Assembly: GCF_004116625.1 (NCBI RefSeq)
Contig: NZ_NXIE01000005.1
Location: forward strand, 62,001 to 126,000
DNA: 64,000 bases
Direction of reading: 5' to 3'
DNA from: Halarcobacter mediterraneus
GTDB taxonomy: Bacteria > Campylobacterota > Campylobacteria > Campylobacterales > Arcobacteraceae
A model generated the notes under the pieces. It was given only the letters and a program-made list of their open reading frames with translations, had not been told where the DNA came from and did no database searches. The first letter of the stretch is position 1; every line of letters starts with the position of its first letter. Position numbers and translations under genes: made by a program. Positions 24,462 through 34,033 of this stretch are shown here, piece after piece.

Positions 24462-26615
24462 ATGTATATAAAAATAAATAATTTAAATATTGATGAAAAA
24501 CTATTAAATTTAATAAACGAAGAGATTCTTCCACAAACAGAAATCAAAAAAGCAGATTTCTGGAAGAATTTTGAAGATATTATTAATCAATTAACTCCTG
24601 AAAACATCTCTTTACTAAAAAAAAGAGATGAACTTCAAGCACAAATTGATACTTGGCATAAAACTAATAAATACGATGAAAATAGTTTTGATGAGTATAA
24701 AAACTTTTTAAAACAAATTGGTTATTTAGTTGAAGAAAAAGAAGAGTTCAAAGTAGAAACACAAAATGTAGATGAAGAAATAAAACTTCAAGCAGGACCA
24801 CAACTAGTTGTTCCAGTTAAAAATGCTAGATTTGCTTTAAATGCTGCAAATGCTAGATGGGGAAGTTTATATGATGCTCTTTATGGAACTGATGTAATCT
24901 CAACTGATGGCGAACTAGCAATTACAAAAGAGTACAATGAAAAAAGAGGAAAAGCAGTTGTAGATTATGCGAAAGAGCATTTAGATACAGTTGCACCACT
25001 TAAAGAGGGAAGCTATAAAGATGCAATTTCATATAAAATAGTTGAAGAAAAATTAGAAGTAGAGTTTTCAAACACTACAACAACTTTAGAAGATGCTTCA
25101 AAACTAGTTGCTTACGAGGGTGAAAAAGAAAACCTAAAAGCATTAGTATTTAAAAACAACAATCTTCATGTAATTGTTGAGTTTGACAAAGAAAGCTTTA
25201 TTGGAAAACTTGATGTTGCAGGGGTAAAAGATATAGTTGTAGAAGCTGCAGTTTCTACTATTATGGATTGTGAAGACTCTATTGCAGCAGTAGATACCCA
25301 AGATAAAGTTGAAGTTTATAGAAACTGGTTTGGTCTTATGAAAGGTGATTTAGAAGACAGCTTTGAAAAAGGTGGCAAAACAGTTACTAGAACATTAAAT
25401 GCTGATAAAAAATATAAAACTATAGATGACAAAGAGTTATTTCTACACGGAAGAAGTCTTCTATTTATTAGAAATGTTGGTCATCTTATGACAAATCCAG
25501 CTATTTTAGATAAAGATGGAAATGAAGTTTATGAAGGGATTATGGATTGTATGATTACAACTTTAGCTGCAATTCCTGATTTAACAAACAAAAACGAAAA
25601 GAAAAATAGTAGAACAAAATCTATTTATATAGTAAAACCAAAAATGCATGGACCCCAAGAAGTTGCCTTTGCAGTTAAACTATTTGAAAGTGTAGAAAAA
25701 GCTTTAAATCTTCCAGAAAATACAATCAAAATAGGAATTATGGATGAAGAAAGACGAACTACAGTTAATCTAAAAGAGTGTATTAGACAAGCTTCTAAAA
25801 GAGTAGTATTTATTAATACTGGATTTTTAGATAGAACAGGTGATGAGATTCATACTTCTATGCTAGCAGGAGCCATGACACCTAAAACAAAAATGAAAAG
25901 TGAAACTTGGATAAAAACTTATGAGACTTGGAATGTTGATATTGGTTTAGAGTGTGGACTGCAAGGTAAAGCTCAAATTGGAAAAGGGATGTGGGCTATG
26001 CCAGATGAGATGGCAAAAATGATGCTTGAAAAAATTTCTCACCCAAAATCAGGTGCAAACACTGCTTGGGTACCATCTCCTACTGCTGCAACTTTACACT
26101 CAATGCACTATCATAAAGTTAATGTACTAAGTATCCAAAATGAGTTAAAAGGAAAAAGAAAAGCAAGTTTAAATGAGCTTTTAACAATACCTTTACTTAA
26201 AGAAGATTTATCAAAAGAGATTATTAAAAATGAAATAGATAATAACTGCCAAAGTATTTTAGGATATGTTGTTAGATGGATTGATGCAGGAATTGGATGT
26301 TCTAAAGTTCCTGATATAAATAATGTAGCACTTATGGAAGATAGAGCAACACTTAGAATCTCCTCTCAACATCTTGCAAACTGGATAGAACATGGAATTT
26401 GTACAAAAGAGGAAGTTTTAGAGTCTTTAAAACAGATGGCAAAAGTTGTTGATAAACAAAATGAAAAAGATACAAGTTATATAAATATGGCACCAAGTTA
26501 TGATGGCTATGCATTTAAAGCAGCAAGTGATTTGATTTTTAAAGGAAAAGCTCAGCCTTCTGGTTATACAGAGCCTTTATTACATATGTACAGATTAAAG
26601 TATAAGAATAATTAG
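24462..26615 (+). CDS. glcB: Malate synthase G
   Basis: A 717-residue monomeric malate synthase, which condenses glyoxylate with acetyl-CoA to malate. Diagnostic G-type segments are LNAANARWGSLYDALYGTD, AVSTIMDCEDSIAAVD, KPKMHGPQEVAFAVKLF, GIMDEERRTTVNLKECI and GLQGKAQIGKGMWAMPDEM. The length matches the G isoform (about 720). It starts ten bases after the NCS1 permease with an AAAAGG RBS, so it is probably cotranscribed. Placement next to allantoin genes indicates that it disposes of glyoxylate made by AllA. No isocitrate lyase is in the window, in line with that role. Confidence 0.95.
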   Translation: MYIKINNLNIDEKLLNLINEEILPQTEIKKADFWKNFEDIINQLTPENISLLKKRDELQAQIDTWHKTNKYDENSFDEYKNFLKQIGYLVEEKEEFKVETQNVDEEIKLQAGPQLVVPVKNARFALNAANARWGSLYDALYGTDVISTDGELAITKEYNEKRGKAVVDYAKEHLDTVAPLKEGSYKDAISYKIVEEKLEVEFSNTTTTLEDASKLVAYEGEKENLKALVFKNNNLHVIVEFDKESFIGKLDVAGVKDIVVEAAVSTIMDCEDSIAAVDTQDKVEVYRNWFGLMKGDLEDSFEKGGKTVTRTLNADKKYKTIDDKELFLHGRSLLFIRNVGHLMTNPAILDKDGNEVYEGIMDCMITTLAAIPDLTNKNEKKNSRTKSIYIVKPKMHGPQEVAFAVKLFESVEKALNLPENTIKIGIMDEERRTTVNLKECIRQASKRVVFINTGFLDRTGDEIHTSMLAGAMTPKTKMKSETWIKTYETWNVDIGLECGLQGKAQIGKGMWAMPDEMAKMMLEKISHPKSGANTAWVPSPTAATLHSMHYHKVNVLSIQNELKGKRKASLNELLTIPLLKEDLSKEIIKNEIDNNCQSILGYVVRWIDAGIGCSKVPDINNVALMEDRATLRISSQHLANWIEHGICTKEEVLESLKQMAKVVDKQNEKDTSYINMAPSYDGYAFKAASDLIFKGKAQPSGYTEPLLHMYRLKYKNN

Positions 26616-26702
26616 TATTCTGATTATAAAGTATACAGTTGAAGAAATAATAATCTTTTAGTTTTTGATACACTAATTTTAGATAAATAAAGGAGACTTT
26701 TT

Positions 26703-27386
26703 ATGTTTTTAACAAATCGTGAACAAGAAAAGCTTATGATTTATACAGCTTCTAAACTAGCATGGGAAAGAAAGGAAAGAGGACTTAAACTCAATTTCCC
26801 TGAAGCTTCTGCTATTATCAGTTCCTTTATCCTTGAAGGAGCAAGAGATGGTAAAAGTGTTGCCCAGCTTATGGTTGAGGCAACAAAAGTTTTAGGTGCT
26901 GCTGATGTTTTACCTGGTGTTGCTTCAATGATGCATATGGTACAAACAGAAGCTACTTTTGATGATGGAACAAAACTTGTTACTGTACATAACCCTATTT
27001 CTGTTACAAAATCCGACATAACTCCAGGGGAATATTTTATAGATGAAGGTGAAATTGAGCTAAATGCCAATTATCCTGTAACTACAATCAAAGTAGAAAA
27101 TGTAGGAGATAGACCCATTCAAGTAGGTTCTCACTACCATTTCTTTGAAACTAATGCCTTCTTAGATTTTGATAGACAAAAAGCTTATGGTCAAAGACTA
27201 AATATCCCAAGTGGAACTTCTGTAAGATTTGAGCCAGGGTCTAAAAAAGAAATTGAAGTAGTTCCTTTCAATGGGAAAAGATATATTGCAGGATTTAATG
27301 GTCTTGTTAATGGTTATTTAGATGTTGAAGAGACTAAAGAAAAAGCTATGAAAAACCTTGAAGAGTTTATAGGGAGTAGGGTATGA
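26703..27386 (+). CDS. ureA: Urease gamma-beta fused subunit
   Basis: A 227-residue fusion of the gamma subunit (about residues 1-100: [37 protein letters not shown]) and the beta subunit (about 101-227: [49 protein letters not shown]). This fusion is the Helicobacter/Arcobacter arrangement (named ureA in Helicobacter, ureAB in Arcobacter), whereas most bacteria have two genes. It has an AAGGAG RBS. An 87-base gap from malate synthase may hold its own promoter. It overlaps ureC by four bases. Confidence 0.95.
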   Translation: MFLTNREQEKLMIYTASKLAWERKERGLKLNFPEASAIISSFILEGARDGKSVAQLMVEATKVLGAADVLPGVASMMHMVQTEATFDDGTKLVTVHNPISVTKSDITPGEYFIDEGEIELNANYPVTTIKVENVGDRPIQVGSHYHFFETNAFLDFDRQKAYGQRLNIPSGTSVRFEPGSKKEIEVVPFNGKRYIAGFNGLVNGYLDVEETKEKAMKNLEEFIGSRV

Positions 27387-29086
27387 AGATTTCTAAAGTA
27401 AAATATGCCTCAATGTATGGACCAACAACTAATGATAGATTTAGATTAGCTGATACTTCTTTAATAGCAAAAATTGAAAAAGACTATACAACATATGGAG
27501 AAGAATCAAAATTTGGCGGTGGTAAAACTATTAGAGACGGTATGAGTCAATCTCCATTAGTTGTAGATACTGCTGATGTTATTATCACAAATGCTGTAAT
27601 TATTGATTATACAGGTATTTACAAAGCTGATATTGGAATCAAAGATGGAAAAATCTCTGCAATTGGAAAATCTGGAAATCCATACAACACTGATGGCATC
27701 ACTGAAGGTTTAGAAATAGGTGCAAATACAGAGATTTTATCAGCTGAAGGTAAAATAATCACTGCTGGTGGAATTGACTCACATATTCACTTTATAAGTC
27801 CTGGTCAAATAGATGAAGCACTAGCTAGTGGTGTTACAACTATGATTGGTGGGGGTACGGGTCCAAATACAGGAACAAATGCAACAACTTGTACTCCAGG
27901 AGAATGGAATATTCATAAAATGATTGAATCAGTTGATGATTTACCTTTAAACTTTGGTTTTATGGGTAAAGGAAATAGTTCAAGTTATGAAGCTTTAAAG
28001 GTTCAGATTGAAGCCGGTGCTATGGGATTAAAACTTCATGAAGACTGGGGAACAACTCCAAATGCAGTTGATACTTGTTTAAAAGTTGCAGATGACCTTG
28101 ATGTACAAGTTGCAATTCATACAGATACTTTAAATGAATCAGGATTTGTAGATAGTACAGTAAATGCTTTTGCTGGAAGAACTATTCATACTTTCCATAG
28201 TGAAGGAGCAGGTGGTGGTCATGCACCTGATATTATGAAAGTTGCAGGACTTGCTAATATCTTACCATCAAGTACAAATCCAACTTTACCCTATACTAAA
28301 AATACAATAGAAGAACACCTTGATATGCTTATGGTTTGTCACCATTTAAGTGCAAAAATTCCTGAAGATGTAAGTTTTGCAGAAAGTAGAATTAGAGGTA
28401 AAACTATTGCTGCAGAAGATGTTTTACACGATATTGGAGCAATATCTATTACAAGTAGTGATTCACAAGCTATGGGAAGAGTTGGTGAAGTAGTTACAAG
28501 AACTTGGCAAGTAGCAGACTCTATGAAAAAACAAAGAGGTGCCCTAGAAGGTGATGATGAAAAAGCTGATAATGAAAGAATCAAAAGGTATGTTGCAAAA
28601 TATACTATAAACCCTGCTATTGCTTGTGGTATTGATGAACATGTTGGAAGTGTTGAAATTGGGAAAATGGCAGATTTAGTCCTTTGGACACCTGCATTTT
28701 TTGGAGTTAAACCAGAACTTATTATAAAAGGTGGCTTTATAGCACTAGCTATGATGGGGGATTCAAATGCCTCTATTCCAACCCCTGAACCAAATATGTA
28801 TAGACCTATGTTTGGCAGTTTAGGTAAAGCAGCTGCAAATACAAGTGCACTGTTTGTTTCTAAATTATCATTGGAAAATGGTTTAGTAGAAAAAATGAAT
28901 ACAAATAAATCTATGCTTGCAGTTAAAAACACAAGAAATATAGGTAAAAAAGATATGAAGTTAAATGACTTTATTGGGGATATTGAAGTTGACCCAGAAA
29001 CTTATGATGTAAAAGTTAATGGTGAGATTATAGAATCATCTTTCCAAGAAGAGTTACCAATGGCTAAAAGATATTTTCTATTTTAG
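27383..29086 (+). CDS. ureC: Urease alpha (catalytic) subunit
   Basis: A 567-residue catalytic subunit that hydrolyses urea to ammonia and carbamate at a dinickel centre. All expected active-site residues are present at canonical numbers: His134 and His136 (DSHIHF), carbamylated Lys217 ([10 protein letters not shown]), His246, His272, the flap Cys319-His320 (MVCHHLS) and Asp360 ([10 protein letters not shown]). The gene overlaps ureAB and is followed after eight bases by ureE. It is called ureB in Helicobacter nomenclature. Confidence 0.97.
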   Translation: MKISKVKYASMYGPTTNDRFRLADTSLIAKIEKDYTTYGEESKFGGGKTIRDGMSQSPLVVDTADVIITNAVIIDYTGIYKADIGIKDGKISAIGKSGNPYNTDGITEGLEIGANTEILSAEGKIITAGGIDSHIHFISPGQIDEALASGVTTMIGGGTGPNTGTNATTCTPGEWNIHKMIESVDDLPLNFGFMGKGNSSSYEALKVQIEAGAMGLKLHEDWGTTPNAVDTCLKVADDLDVQVAIHTDTLNESGFVDSTVNAFAGRTIHTFHSEGAGGGHAPDIMKVAGLANILPSSTNPTLPYTKNTIEEHLDMLMVCHHLSAKIPEDVSFAESRIRGKTIAAEDVLHDIGAISITSSDSQAMGRVGEVVTRTWQVADSMKKQRGALEGDDEKADNERIKRYVAKYTINPAIACGIDEHVGSVEIGKMADLVLWTPAFFGVKPELIIKGGFIALAMMGDSNASIPTPEPNMYRPMFGSLGKAAANTSALFVSKLSLENGLVEKMNTNKSMLAVKNTRNIGKKDMKLNDFIGDIEVDPETYDVKVNGEIIESSFQEELPMAKRYFLF

Positions 29087-29094
29087 GAGTACGA

Positions 29095-29529
29095 ATGATA
29101 AAAAAAGCAATTGAAATAAAAAAAGATATACCAGCAGATGATAATGTACTTTTAGATTGGTTTGATATGCAAAAACCTAATTTAAGTGCTATTACTCAAA
29201 AGGGTAAAGAGTTTATTGTAAAAGCTAAATATACACACCTTCATGAAAATGATATTTTACTTTGTGAAGATGGATATAAAATTAAAATTTCTAAATCTGA
29301 AGATACTATTTATACTTTAGAATTTGATGACCACATTACTTTTGCAAGAACAGCATATGAAATAGGAAATAGACACCAACCTATTTGTGTAGAAGATTAT
29401 AAAATCACTATTTTAGAAGATATTTCAACTACTGATATTATCAAATCTTGTGAAGAAAATGATAGTGTAACAGTAAAAAAAGGTAAAGGTCTATTTAAAC
29501 CAAATGGAAACGCACATCACTCACACTAA
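29095..29529 (+). CDS. ureE: Urease accessory protein UreE (nickel chaperone)
   Basis: A 144-residue nickel chaperone with an N-terminal peptide-binding half and a C-terminal metal half containing the conserved histidine in EIGNRHQPI (about residue 102). It ends in a short histidine-rich tail, NAHHSH, much shorter than the poly-His tail of Klebsiella UreE. The last 26 bases overlap the ureF start. A typical UreE order in ureABCEFG operons supports the call. Confidence 0.88.
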   Translation: MIKKAIEIKKDIPADDNVLLDWFDMQKPNLSAITQKGKEFIVKAKYTHLHENDILLCEDGYKIKISKSEDTIYTLEFDDHITFARTAYEIGNRHQPICVEDYKITILEDISTTDIIKSCEENDSVTVKKGKGLFKPNGNAHHSH

Positions 29530-30193
29530 AGCACTAAGTAGATTTTTACAACTACTTGATGGAGCCTTTCCATCAGGGGCTTTTGTTCATTCATTTGGAC
29601 TTGAACCACATATTGTATTAGGTCATGTTTATGACAAGAATAGTTTAAAAAAATTCTTAGAAAATATAATAAAAGACCAATATCAAAAGATGGAATTTAC
29701 TATTGTTAAAAAAGTATTTAGTCTTTTAAAAGAGAAGAAAATATCTCACTTACTAAAAGAAGATAAAAAATATGCTTCAATGTTTAGTTTTGAATATGCA
29801 AAGGCTTTAAAAGATTTAGGAGAAAACTACCTAAAACATATTGATTTTGATATAACTTCGCCTATTGTAAAAGAGTATTTTCAAAATGTAAAAGATAAAA
29901 AAGCCTATGGAAATGAGCTTTTTATCTTAAGTGCTTATGCTTTTGAATTAGGTCTTGATGTAGATACATTTCTTCTTTTATGGTGTAAAAAAAACTTAAT
30001 TAATATTGCAAGTACAAGTTTAAAAATCTCAAAGATAAAACCTAGTGAAATACAACAACTACTTTTTAGTTTTGATGACATTATAGAAGAAGAAATAAAA
30101 AATAGTTCAAAAAACTTAAGTAACTTTAACCCTTTATTTGAAGAGGTGATATTTTCACACTTAAATCTAGAACCAAAAATGTTTACAACTTAA
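29504..30193 (+). CDS. ureF: Urease accessory protein UreF
   Basis: A 229-residue UreF, which regulates the GTPase activity of UreG during urease activation. The conserved N-terminal motif LLDGAFPSGAFVHSFGLE (residues 17-34) and the Y-G-N-E-L-F-I-L segment near residue 140 are family hallmarks. Its start lies inside the ureE tail (26-base overlap), so translation is probably coupled. The gene lies between ureE and ureG as in other urease operons. Confidence 0.9.
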   Translation: METHITHTKALSRFLQLLDGAFPSGAFVHSFGLEPHIVLGHVYDKNSLKKFLENIIKDQYQKMEFTIVKKVFSLLKEKKISHLLKEDKKYASMFSFEYAKALKDLGENYLKHIDFDITSPIVKEYFQNVKDKKAYGNELFILSAYAFELGLDVDTFLLLWCKKNLINIASTSLKISKIKPSEIQQLLFSFDDIIEEEIKNSSKNLSNFNPLFEEVIFSHLNLEPKMFTT

Positions 30194-30208
30194 AAAGGAA
30201 ATTAATAA

Positions 30209-30796
30209 ATGGGAATAAAAATAGGAATTGCAGGACCTGTAGGTAGTGGAAAGACTTCAATCATTGAAACATTAACAAATATGTTAAAAGACAAGTATTC
30301 ACTAGGAATAGTAACAAATGATATTTATACAACTGAAGATGCTAATTATCTAAAAAATAAATTAGATTTAAACAACGAACAGATTATAGGTGTGGAAACT
30401 GGTGGTTGTCCACATACAGCAATACGTGATGATATCTCTATGAATCAAAAAGCAGTAGAGGAGTTAGAAGAAAAATTTAATCCTGATATTATCTTTATAG
30501 AAAGTGGTGGAGATAATCTTAGTGCGACTTTTTCTTATGAATTAATCGATTATTACTTATATGTAATTGATGTAGCGCAGGGCGCAGATATTCCAAGAAA
30601 GAAAGGGGCTGGTTTATTGTTTTGTGATTTATTAGTTATTAATAAAATAGATTTATGCCCTTATGTTAATGTAGATTTAGAAAGTTTTGAAAAAGATGTA
30701 AAAGCAAATAGAAAAAATAAACCTTCTGTTTTTATAACTCAAAAAGAGCAGGACTCTTTTGAAAAAATAATTCAATGGATAGAAGCGATAAAATAG
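30209..30796 (+). CDS. ureG: Urease accessory GTPase UreG
   Basis: A 195-residue SIMIBI GTPase that delivers nickel to urease. The P-loop GPVGSGKTS (residues 9-17), the metal-binding Cys-Pro-His in ETGGCPHTAIRDD (about 72) and the guanine-specificity NKID (about 148) are all present. It is the last urease gene; ureD is not here but at 7473. A nickel transporter operon starts 81 bases downstream. Confidence 0.95.
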   Translation: MGIKIGIAGPVGSGKTSIIETLTNMLKDKYSLGIVTNDIYTTEDANYLKNKLDLNNEQIIGVETGGCPHTAIRDDISMNQKAVEELEEKFNPDIIFIESGGDNLSATFSYELIDYYLYVIDVAQGADIPRKKGAGLLFCDLLVINKIDLCPYVNVDLESFEKDVKANRKNKPSVFITQKEQDSFEKIIQWIEAIK

Positions 30797-30877
30797 TTCA
30801 GAAAATACATAAGAAAAAAAATATTTTCTAAGATATTAAAATTATATACTTATAATAAAAATAAAAAAAGGACAATA

Positions 30878-31603
30878 ATGAAAAAAGTAATATTTATATT
30901 AGCTACAGTGGTTAGTTTTGCAAGTGCACATTTTTTAACATTTCTTCCTTCAACAGATAATGTTAAAAGTAAAGATGAATCAAATTTAAAATTTGATCTA
31001 ATGTTTATTCACCCTTTTGAACAAACAGGTATGACAATGGAAAAACCTAAAGGAATATATTTAGGAAACAAAAAAGAAGAATTACCTTTAGTAGAGACTA
31101 AAAAATTTGATCATAAAGCATGGCAAAGTTCATATACTATAAAAAGACCAGGTGTTTATAAATTTTATACACAACCTCAAGAGTATTTTGAACCAGACGA
31201 AGGTAAATATATTTCTCATGTTCCTAAACTTATTGTTTCAGCATATTCTGTTGAAGATGGTTGGGATGAACCTCTTGGTTTAAAATATGAAATTATTCCT
31301 ATGGTAAAACCTTTTTCTTTATATGCAGGTAATATTTTTAAAGCAAAGGTTCTACATAATGGAAAACCAGCTTCAAATGTTGAGGTAGAAGTTGAATTAT
31401 ATAATGAATTTGGATTAAAAGCTCCTAGTGATACCCATATAACTCAAGTAGTTAAAACTGATGAAAATGGGAATTTCTCTTTTGTGATGAACCATAAAGG
31501 TTGGTGGGGATTTGCAGCTTTAATTGAAGAAGGAGAAAAAGAGTATAAAGGAAAAAAATACCCTATTGAAAATGGAGCATTAATTTGGATTAAGGCTTAC
31601 TAA
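30878..31603 (+). CDS. nikK: DUF4198 periplasmic protein, NikK-like nickel uptake component
   Basis: A 241-residue secreted protein with a Sec signal (VIFILATVVSFASAHF). The mature N-terminus begins AHF, a histidine right after the cleavage site, as seen in NikK-type proteins where an N-terminal His helps bind nickel. The DUF4198 body has FIHPFEQTGMTMEKPK and a carboxypeptidase-like beta domain (GKPASNVEVEVELYNEFG, DENGNFSFV). It heads the NikKMLQO cassette directly after urease. The call rests on family plus order. Confidence 0.85.
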   Translation: MKKVIFILATVVSFASAHFLTFLPSTDNVKSKDESNLKFDLMFIHPFEQTGMTMEKPKGIYLGNKKEELPLVETKKFDHKAWQSSYTIKRPGVYKFYTQPQEYFEPDEGKYISHVPKLIVSAYSVEDGWDEPLGLKYEIIPMVKPFSLYAGNIFKAKVLHNGKPASNVEVEVELYNEFGLKAPSDTHITQVVKTDENGNFSFVMNHKGWWGFAALIEEGEKEYKGKKYPIENGALIWIKAY

Positions 31604-31605
31604 GA

Positions 31606-32208
31606 ATGCATATCTCTGATGGTATTTTAAGTAGTGAAGTAGCAATAAGCACAGCAGTTATAGCAGGTGTTTTTTTGCTATATTCTCTAAAAGGAATAAA
31701 AAATAAAAATATTGCTTTAATTTCTGCAATGACAGCCTTGTTTTTTATAGCCTCTTTTGTACATATACCACTTGGATTTGTTCAAATCCATTTACTCTTA
31801 ATTGGAGTTATTGGAATTATCTTAGGCTTTCAGATTTTTTTGGCAATTTTTATTGCACTTTTGTTTCAAGGAGTTTTATTGGGCTATGGAGGAATAACTT
31901 CTCTTGGTGCAAATATTTTAATAATGTCTCTTCCTGGAGTATTTATCTTTTATATTTTTAAGTTAAAATTGCTAAATTTTTTCAATGAAAAAATTAAATA
32001 TTTTATGGTAGGCTTTTTATCGGTGTTATTTTCAACTATTTTATTAGCCTTAGTTTTATCTCTTTCTAAAGAAGAGTATCTTTATGCTTCTTATACTATC
32101 TTTTTAGCAAATATTCCGGGAATGTTTATTGAAGGTTTTATAAGTTTATTTTTAATAAATTATATTAAAAAAACAATGCCTAATTTAATAAAGGATTCTA
32201 ATTTATGA
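31606..32208 (+). CDS. nikM: Nickel ECF transporter substrate-binding membrane protein NikM (CbiM family)
   Basis: A 200-residue integral membrane protein of the CbiM/NikM family. The strictly conserved N-terminus MHISDG supplies the Met1-His2 metal ligands. The second-shell histidines occur in FVHIPLGFVQIHLLL, followed by LLFQGVLLGYGGITSLGANI. These are the selectivity-site elements of nickel/cobalt ECF transporters. Nickel is favoured over cobalt by adjacency to urease. It overlaps the next gene by four bases. Confidence 0.9.
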   Translation: MHISDGILSSEVAISTAVIAGVFLLYSLKGIKNKNIALISAMTALFFIASFVHIPLGFVQIHLLLIGVIGIILGFQIFLAIFIALLFQGVLLGYGGITSLGANILIMSLPGVFIFYIFKLKLLNFFNEKIKYFMVGFLSVLFSTILLALVLSLSKEEYLYASYTIFLANIPGMFIEGFISLFLINYIKKTMPNLIKDSNL

Positions 32209-32621
32209 GAAAAATATTTTTAATCTTATTTTTTTCTTTAAGTCTATTTGCCCATAAATTAAATCTTTTTTTAGAAACAGAAAATAATCAATTATATATT
32301 TACTCGTATTTTGCTTCAGGAAGTCCTTGTAAATCTTGTAAAATAGAACTTTTTGATGAAAATAATAATCTACTTCAAACTTTAAAGACTAACAAAGAGG
32401 GTGAATATTATTTAAAAGAGTATTCAAAAGTAAAATATATAAAAATAGAAGCTTTAGGTGGACATGCTGTAAAAAAAGAGTTAAACTTGAAAAAAGCTAT
32501 AGAAAATAAAGAGAAGAAAAAGAGTATTAAAGATGAAAATTTATATAGTTATTTACAATCTTTTATTGCTCTTTGTTTGATAATAGTAATTTTTATTTTA
32601 TTAAAAAGAATAAAAGTATGA
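32205..32621 (+). CDS. nikL: Small nickel transporter component, NikL-like
   Basis: A 138-residue protein with an N-terminal signal or membrane segment (IFLILFFSLSLFAHK). It has a short extracytoplasmic carboxypeptidase-regulatory-like domain with a CKSC motif (SGSPCKSCKIELFDENN) and one C-terminal helix (ALCLIIVIFILLKRIKV). This two-helix layout with a periplasmic loop matches the NikL/CbiN-like accessory subunits. The pair AHK again leaves a histidine near the predicted mature N-terminus. The gene overlaps nikM and nikQ, so it belongs to the transporter. Confidence 0.75.
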   Translation: MRKIFLILFFSLSLFAHKLNLFLETENNQLYIYSYFASGSPCKSCKIELFDENNNLLQTLKTNKEGEYYLKEYSKVKYIKIEALGGHAVKKELNLKKAIENKEKKKSIKDENLYSYLQSFIALCLIIVIFILLKRIKV

Positions 32622-33265
32622 TAAAAATTTCTCCAACCTTTAGTCTTCTTGGTGCAATTTTTTATTCTATTTCTCTTAGCTTTTCAACTATTCATTTTTT
32701 ATATTTTATACCTTTAGCTTTTGTATTGTTTTGTCAATATTCAAATATTTTTAAAATCTTAAAAAGAGTGCTTATTTTAAATATTTTTATCATAATGATA
32801 TTTTTTGTTTTACTATTTCAAAGCACTTTTGAAGAGGCTTTAAATATTTACTTAAGAACAAATATGATTATTTTATTTAACTTAGCAATTTTTTATTCAT
32901 CAAGTGGTTATGATATTGTAAGAGCTTTAGATACTTTAAAGTTCCCCAAAACAATCATAAGCTCTGTATATTTTTCCTTAAAAATGATTCAAATTTTAAG
33001 CTTAGAATTAAAAAATATAAAAATGATGTTAAAAGCAAGAGGTTTTAAAGCAAATACTTCTTTTTTTACTTATGAAACATATGGAAATCTATTTGGACAT
33101 ATTTTTGTAAAAGCTATAAGAAAAGCACAAGCTTTGGAAGAATCTTTTAGCTTAAGAAACTTTAATGGTAAAATTTATTTAATGAATACTGAAAACTTTT
33201 CATATTATGATTTTATTTTACTTGTATTAATTTTTGTATTATATATAAAAGGATTTATTTTTTGA
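32618..33265 (+). CDS. nikQ: ECF transporter transmembrane component NikQ (CbiQ family)
   Basis: A 215-residue membrane protein of the CbiQ/EcfT family with about five helices. The ATPase-coupling motif is LKARGFKANT (about residue 138), and a second Ala-Arg-Gly-like element near QALEESFSLRNF. The ATG at 32618 overlaps the nikL stop (ATGA), which fixes the start. It is shorter than typical CbiQ but complete. Confidence 0.85.
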   Translation: MIKISPTFSLLGAIFYSISLSFSTIHFLYFIPLAFVLFCQYSNIFKILKRVLILNIFIIMIFFVLLFQSTFEEALNIYLRTNMIILFNLAIFYSSSGYDIVRALDTLKFPKTIISSVYFSLKMIQILSLELKNIKMMLKARGFKANTSFFTYETYGNLFGHIFVKAIRKAQALEESFSLRNFNGKIYLMNTENFSYYDFILLVLIFVLYIKGFIF

Positions 33266-33912
33266 GTTGTTCGGTTAATATTAAAAATTTATCTTATGAA
33301 ATAAATGGAAGAGTTCTTTTTGAAAATCTTAATTTAGATATATCTCATAAAGAAAAAATTGCAATAGTAGGTTCTAATGGAAGTGGAAAAAGTTCTTTAC
33401 TTAAAATCATAGCAGGTTTGATAAAACCTAATAAAGGAAAAGTTTTTCTTTTTCACGAAGAAATGACTTCTTTAAAAGAGTATAAAAAGTTTAGAAATGA
33501 AATTGGATATTTGCCCCAAGATGTGAATGACTTTTTTCTATGTCCTACTGTTATTGAAGATATAATGTTTAATTTAAGAGCAAAAGGTTTAAGTAAAGAA
33601 GAAGTATATAAAAAGGCTTGTTTAATGCTTGAACAATTAGATATTCTTCCTTTGCAAAATAGAAATATTTTTGATTTAAGTGGTGGTGAACAAAAAATAG
33701 TTGCCCTTGCTGCAATTCTTATTTCTGAACCAAAAATTTTATTACTTGATGAACCTACTAATGCTTTAGATGATGAAGCTCAAGAGAAGATTATCAATAT
33801 TTTAAATAGCATTAATAAATCTATGATAATAGTATCCCACCATAAATCTTTTATTCAAAGTCTAACTCCTACCATATATAAATTGAATCAAGATAATTTA
33901 AAAAGGCTTTAA
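33262..33912 (+). CDS. nikO: ECF transporter ATP-binding protein NikO (CbiO family)
   Basis: A 216-residue ATPase with Walker A GSNGSGKSSLLK, the Q-loop GYLPQDV, signature FDLSGGEQKIVALAA, Walker B ILLLDEPTNALDDEA and the switch His in IVSHHKSF. It starts with TTG at 33262, overlapping the nikQ stop by four bases. It closes the nickel transporter operon, which most likely supplies the dinickel urease. Confidence 0.9.
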   Translation: MSCSVNIKNLSYEINGRVLFENLNLDISHKEKIAIVGSNGSGKSSLLKIIAGLIKPNKGKVFLFHEEMTSLKEYKKFRNEIGYLPQDVNDFFLCPTVIEDIMFNLRAKGLSKEEVYKKACLMLEQLDILPLQNRNIFDLSGGEQKIVALAAILISEPKILLLDEPTNALDDEAQEKIINILNSINKSMIIVSHHKSFIQSLTPTIYKLNQDNLKRL

Positions 33913-34033
33913 ATTAAGTTATACATTATATAATATAATAAATTTTAATTAATATCTTTTGCTTTTTTTATTCTTAATGGAACAAATATAAACTTTATTT
34001 ATTGATTAGATATAAATAAAGGATTAAATAAAT

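Noticed and set aside
28339-28932. A 197-codon open frame on the minus strand inside ureC
   Set aside because: It is a shadow of a strongly conserved urease catalytic gene; the low-complexity Ser/Phe/Ile composition, lack of RBS and full overlap argue against a real gene.
30800-30829. Terminator between ureG and nikK
   Set aside because: Arms AGAAAATA/TATTTTCT can pair, but the loop is long and A-rich and no T run follows, so cotranscription of urease and nickel genes cannot be excluded.
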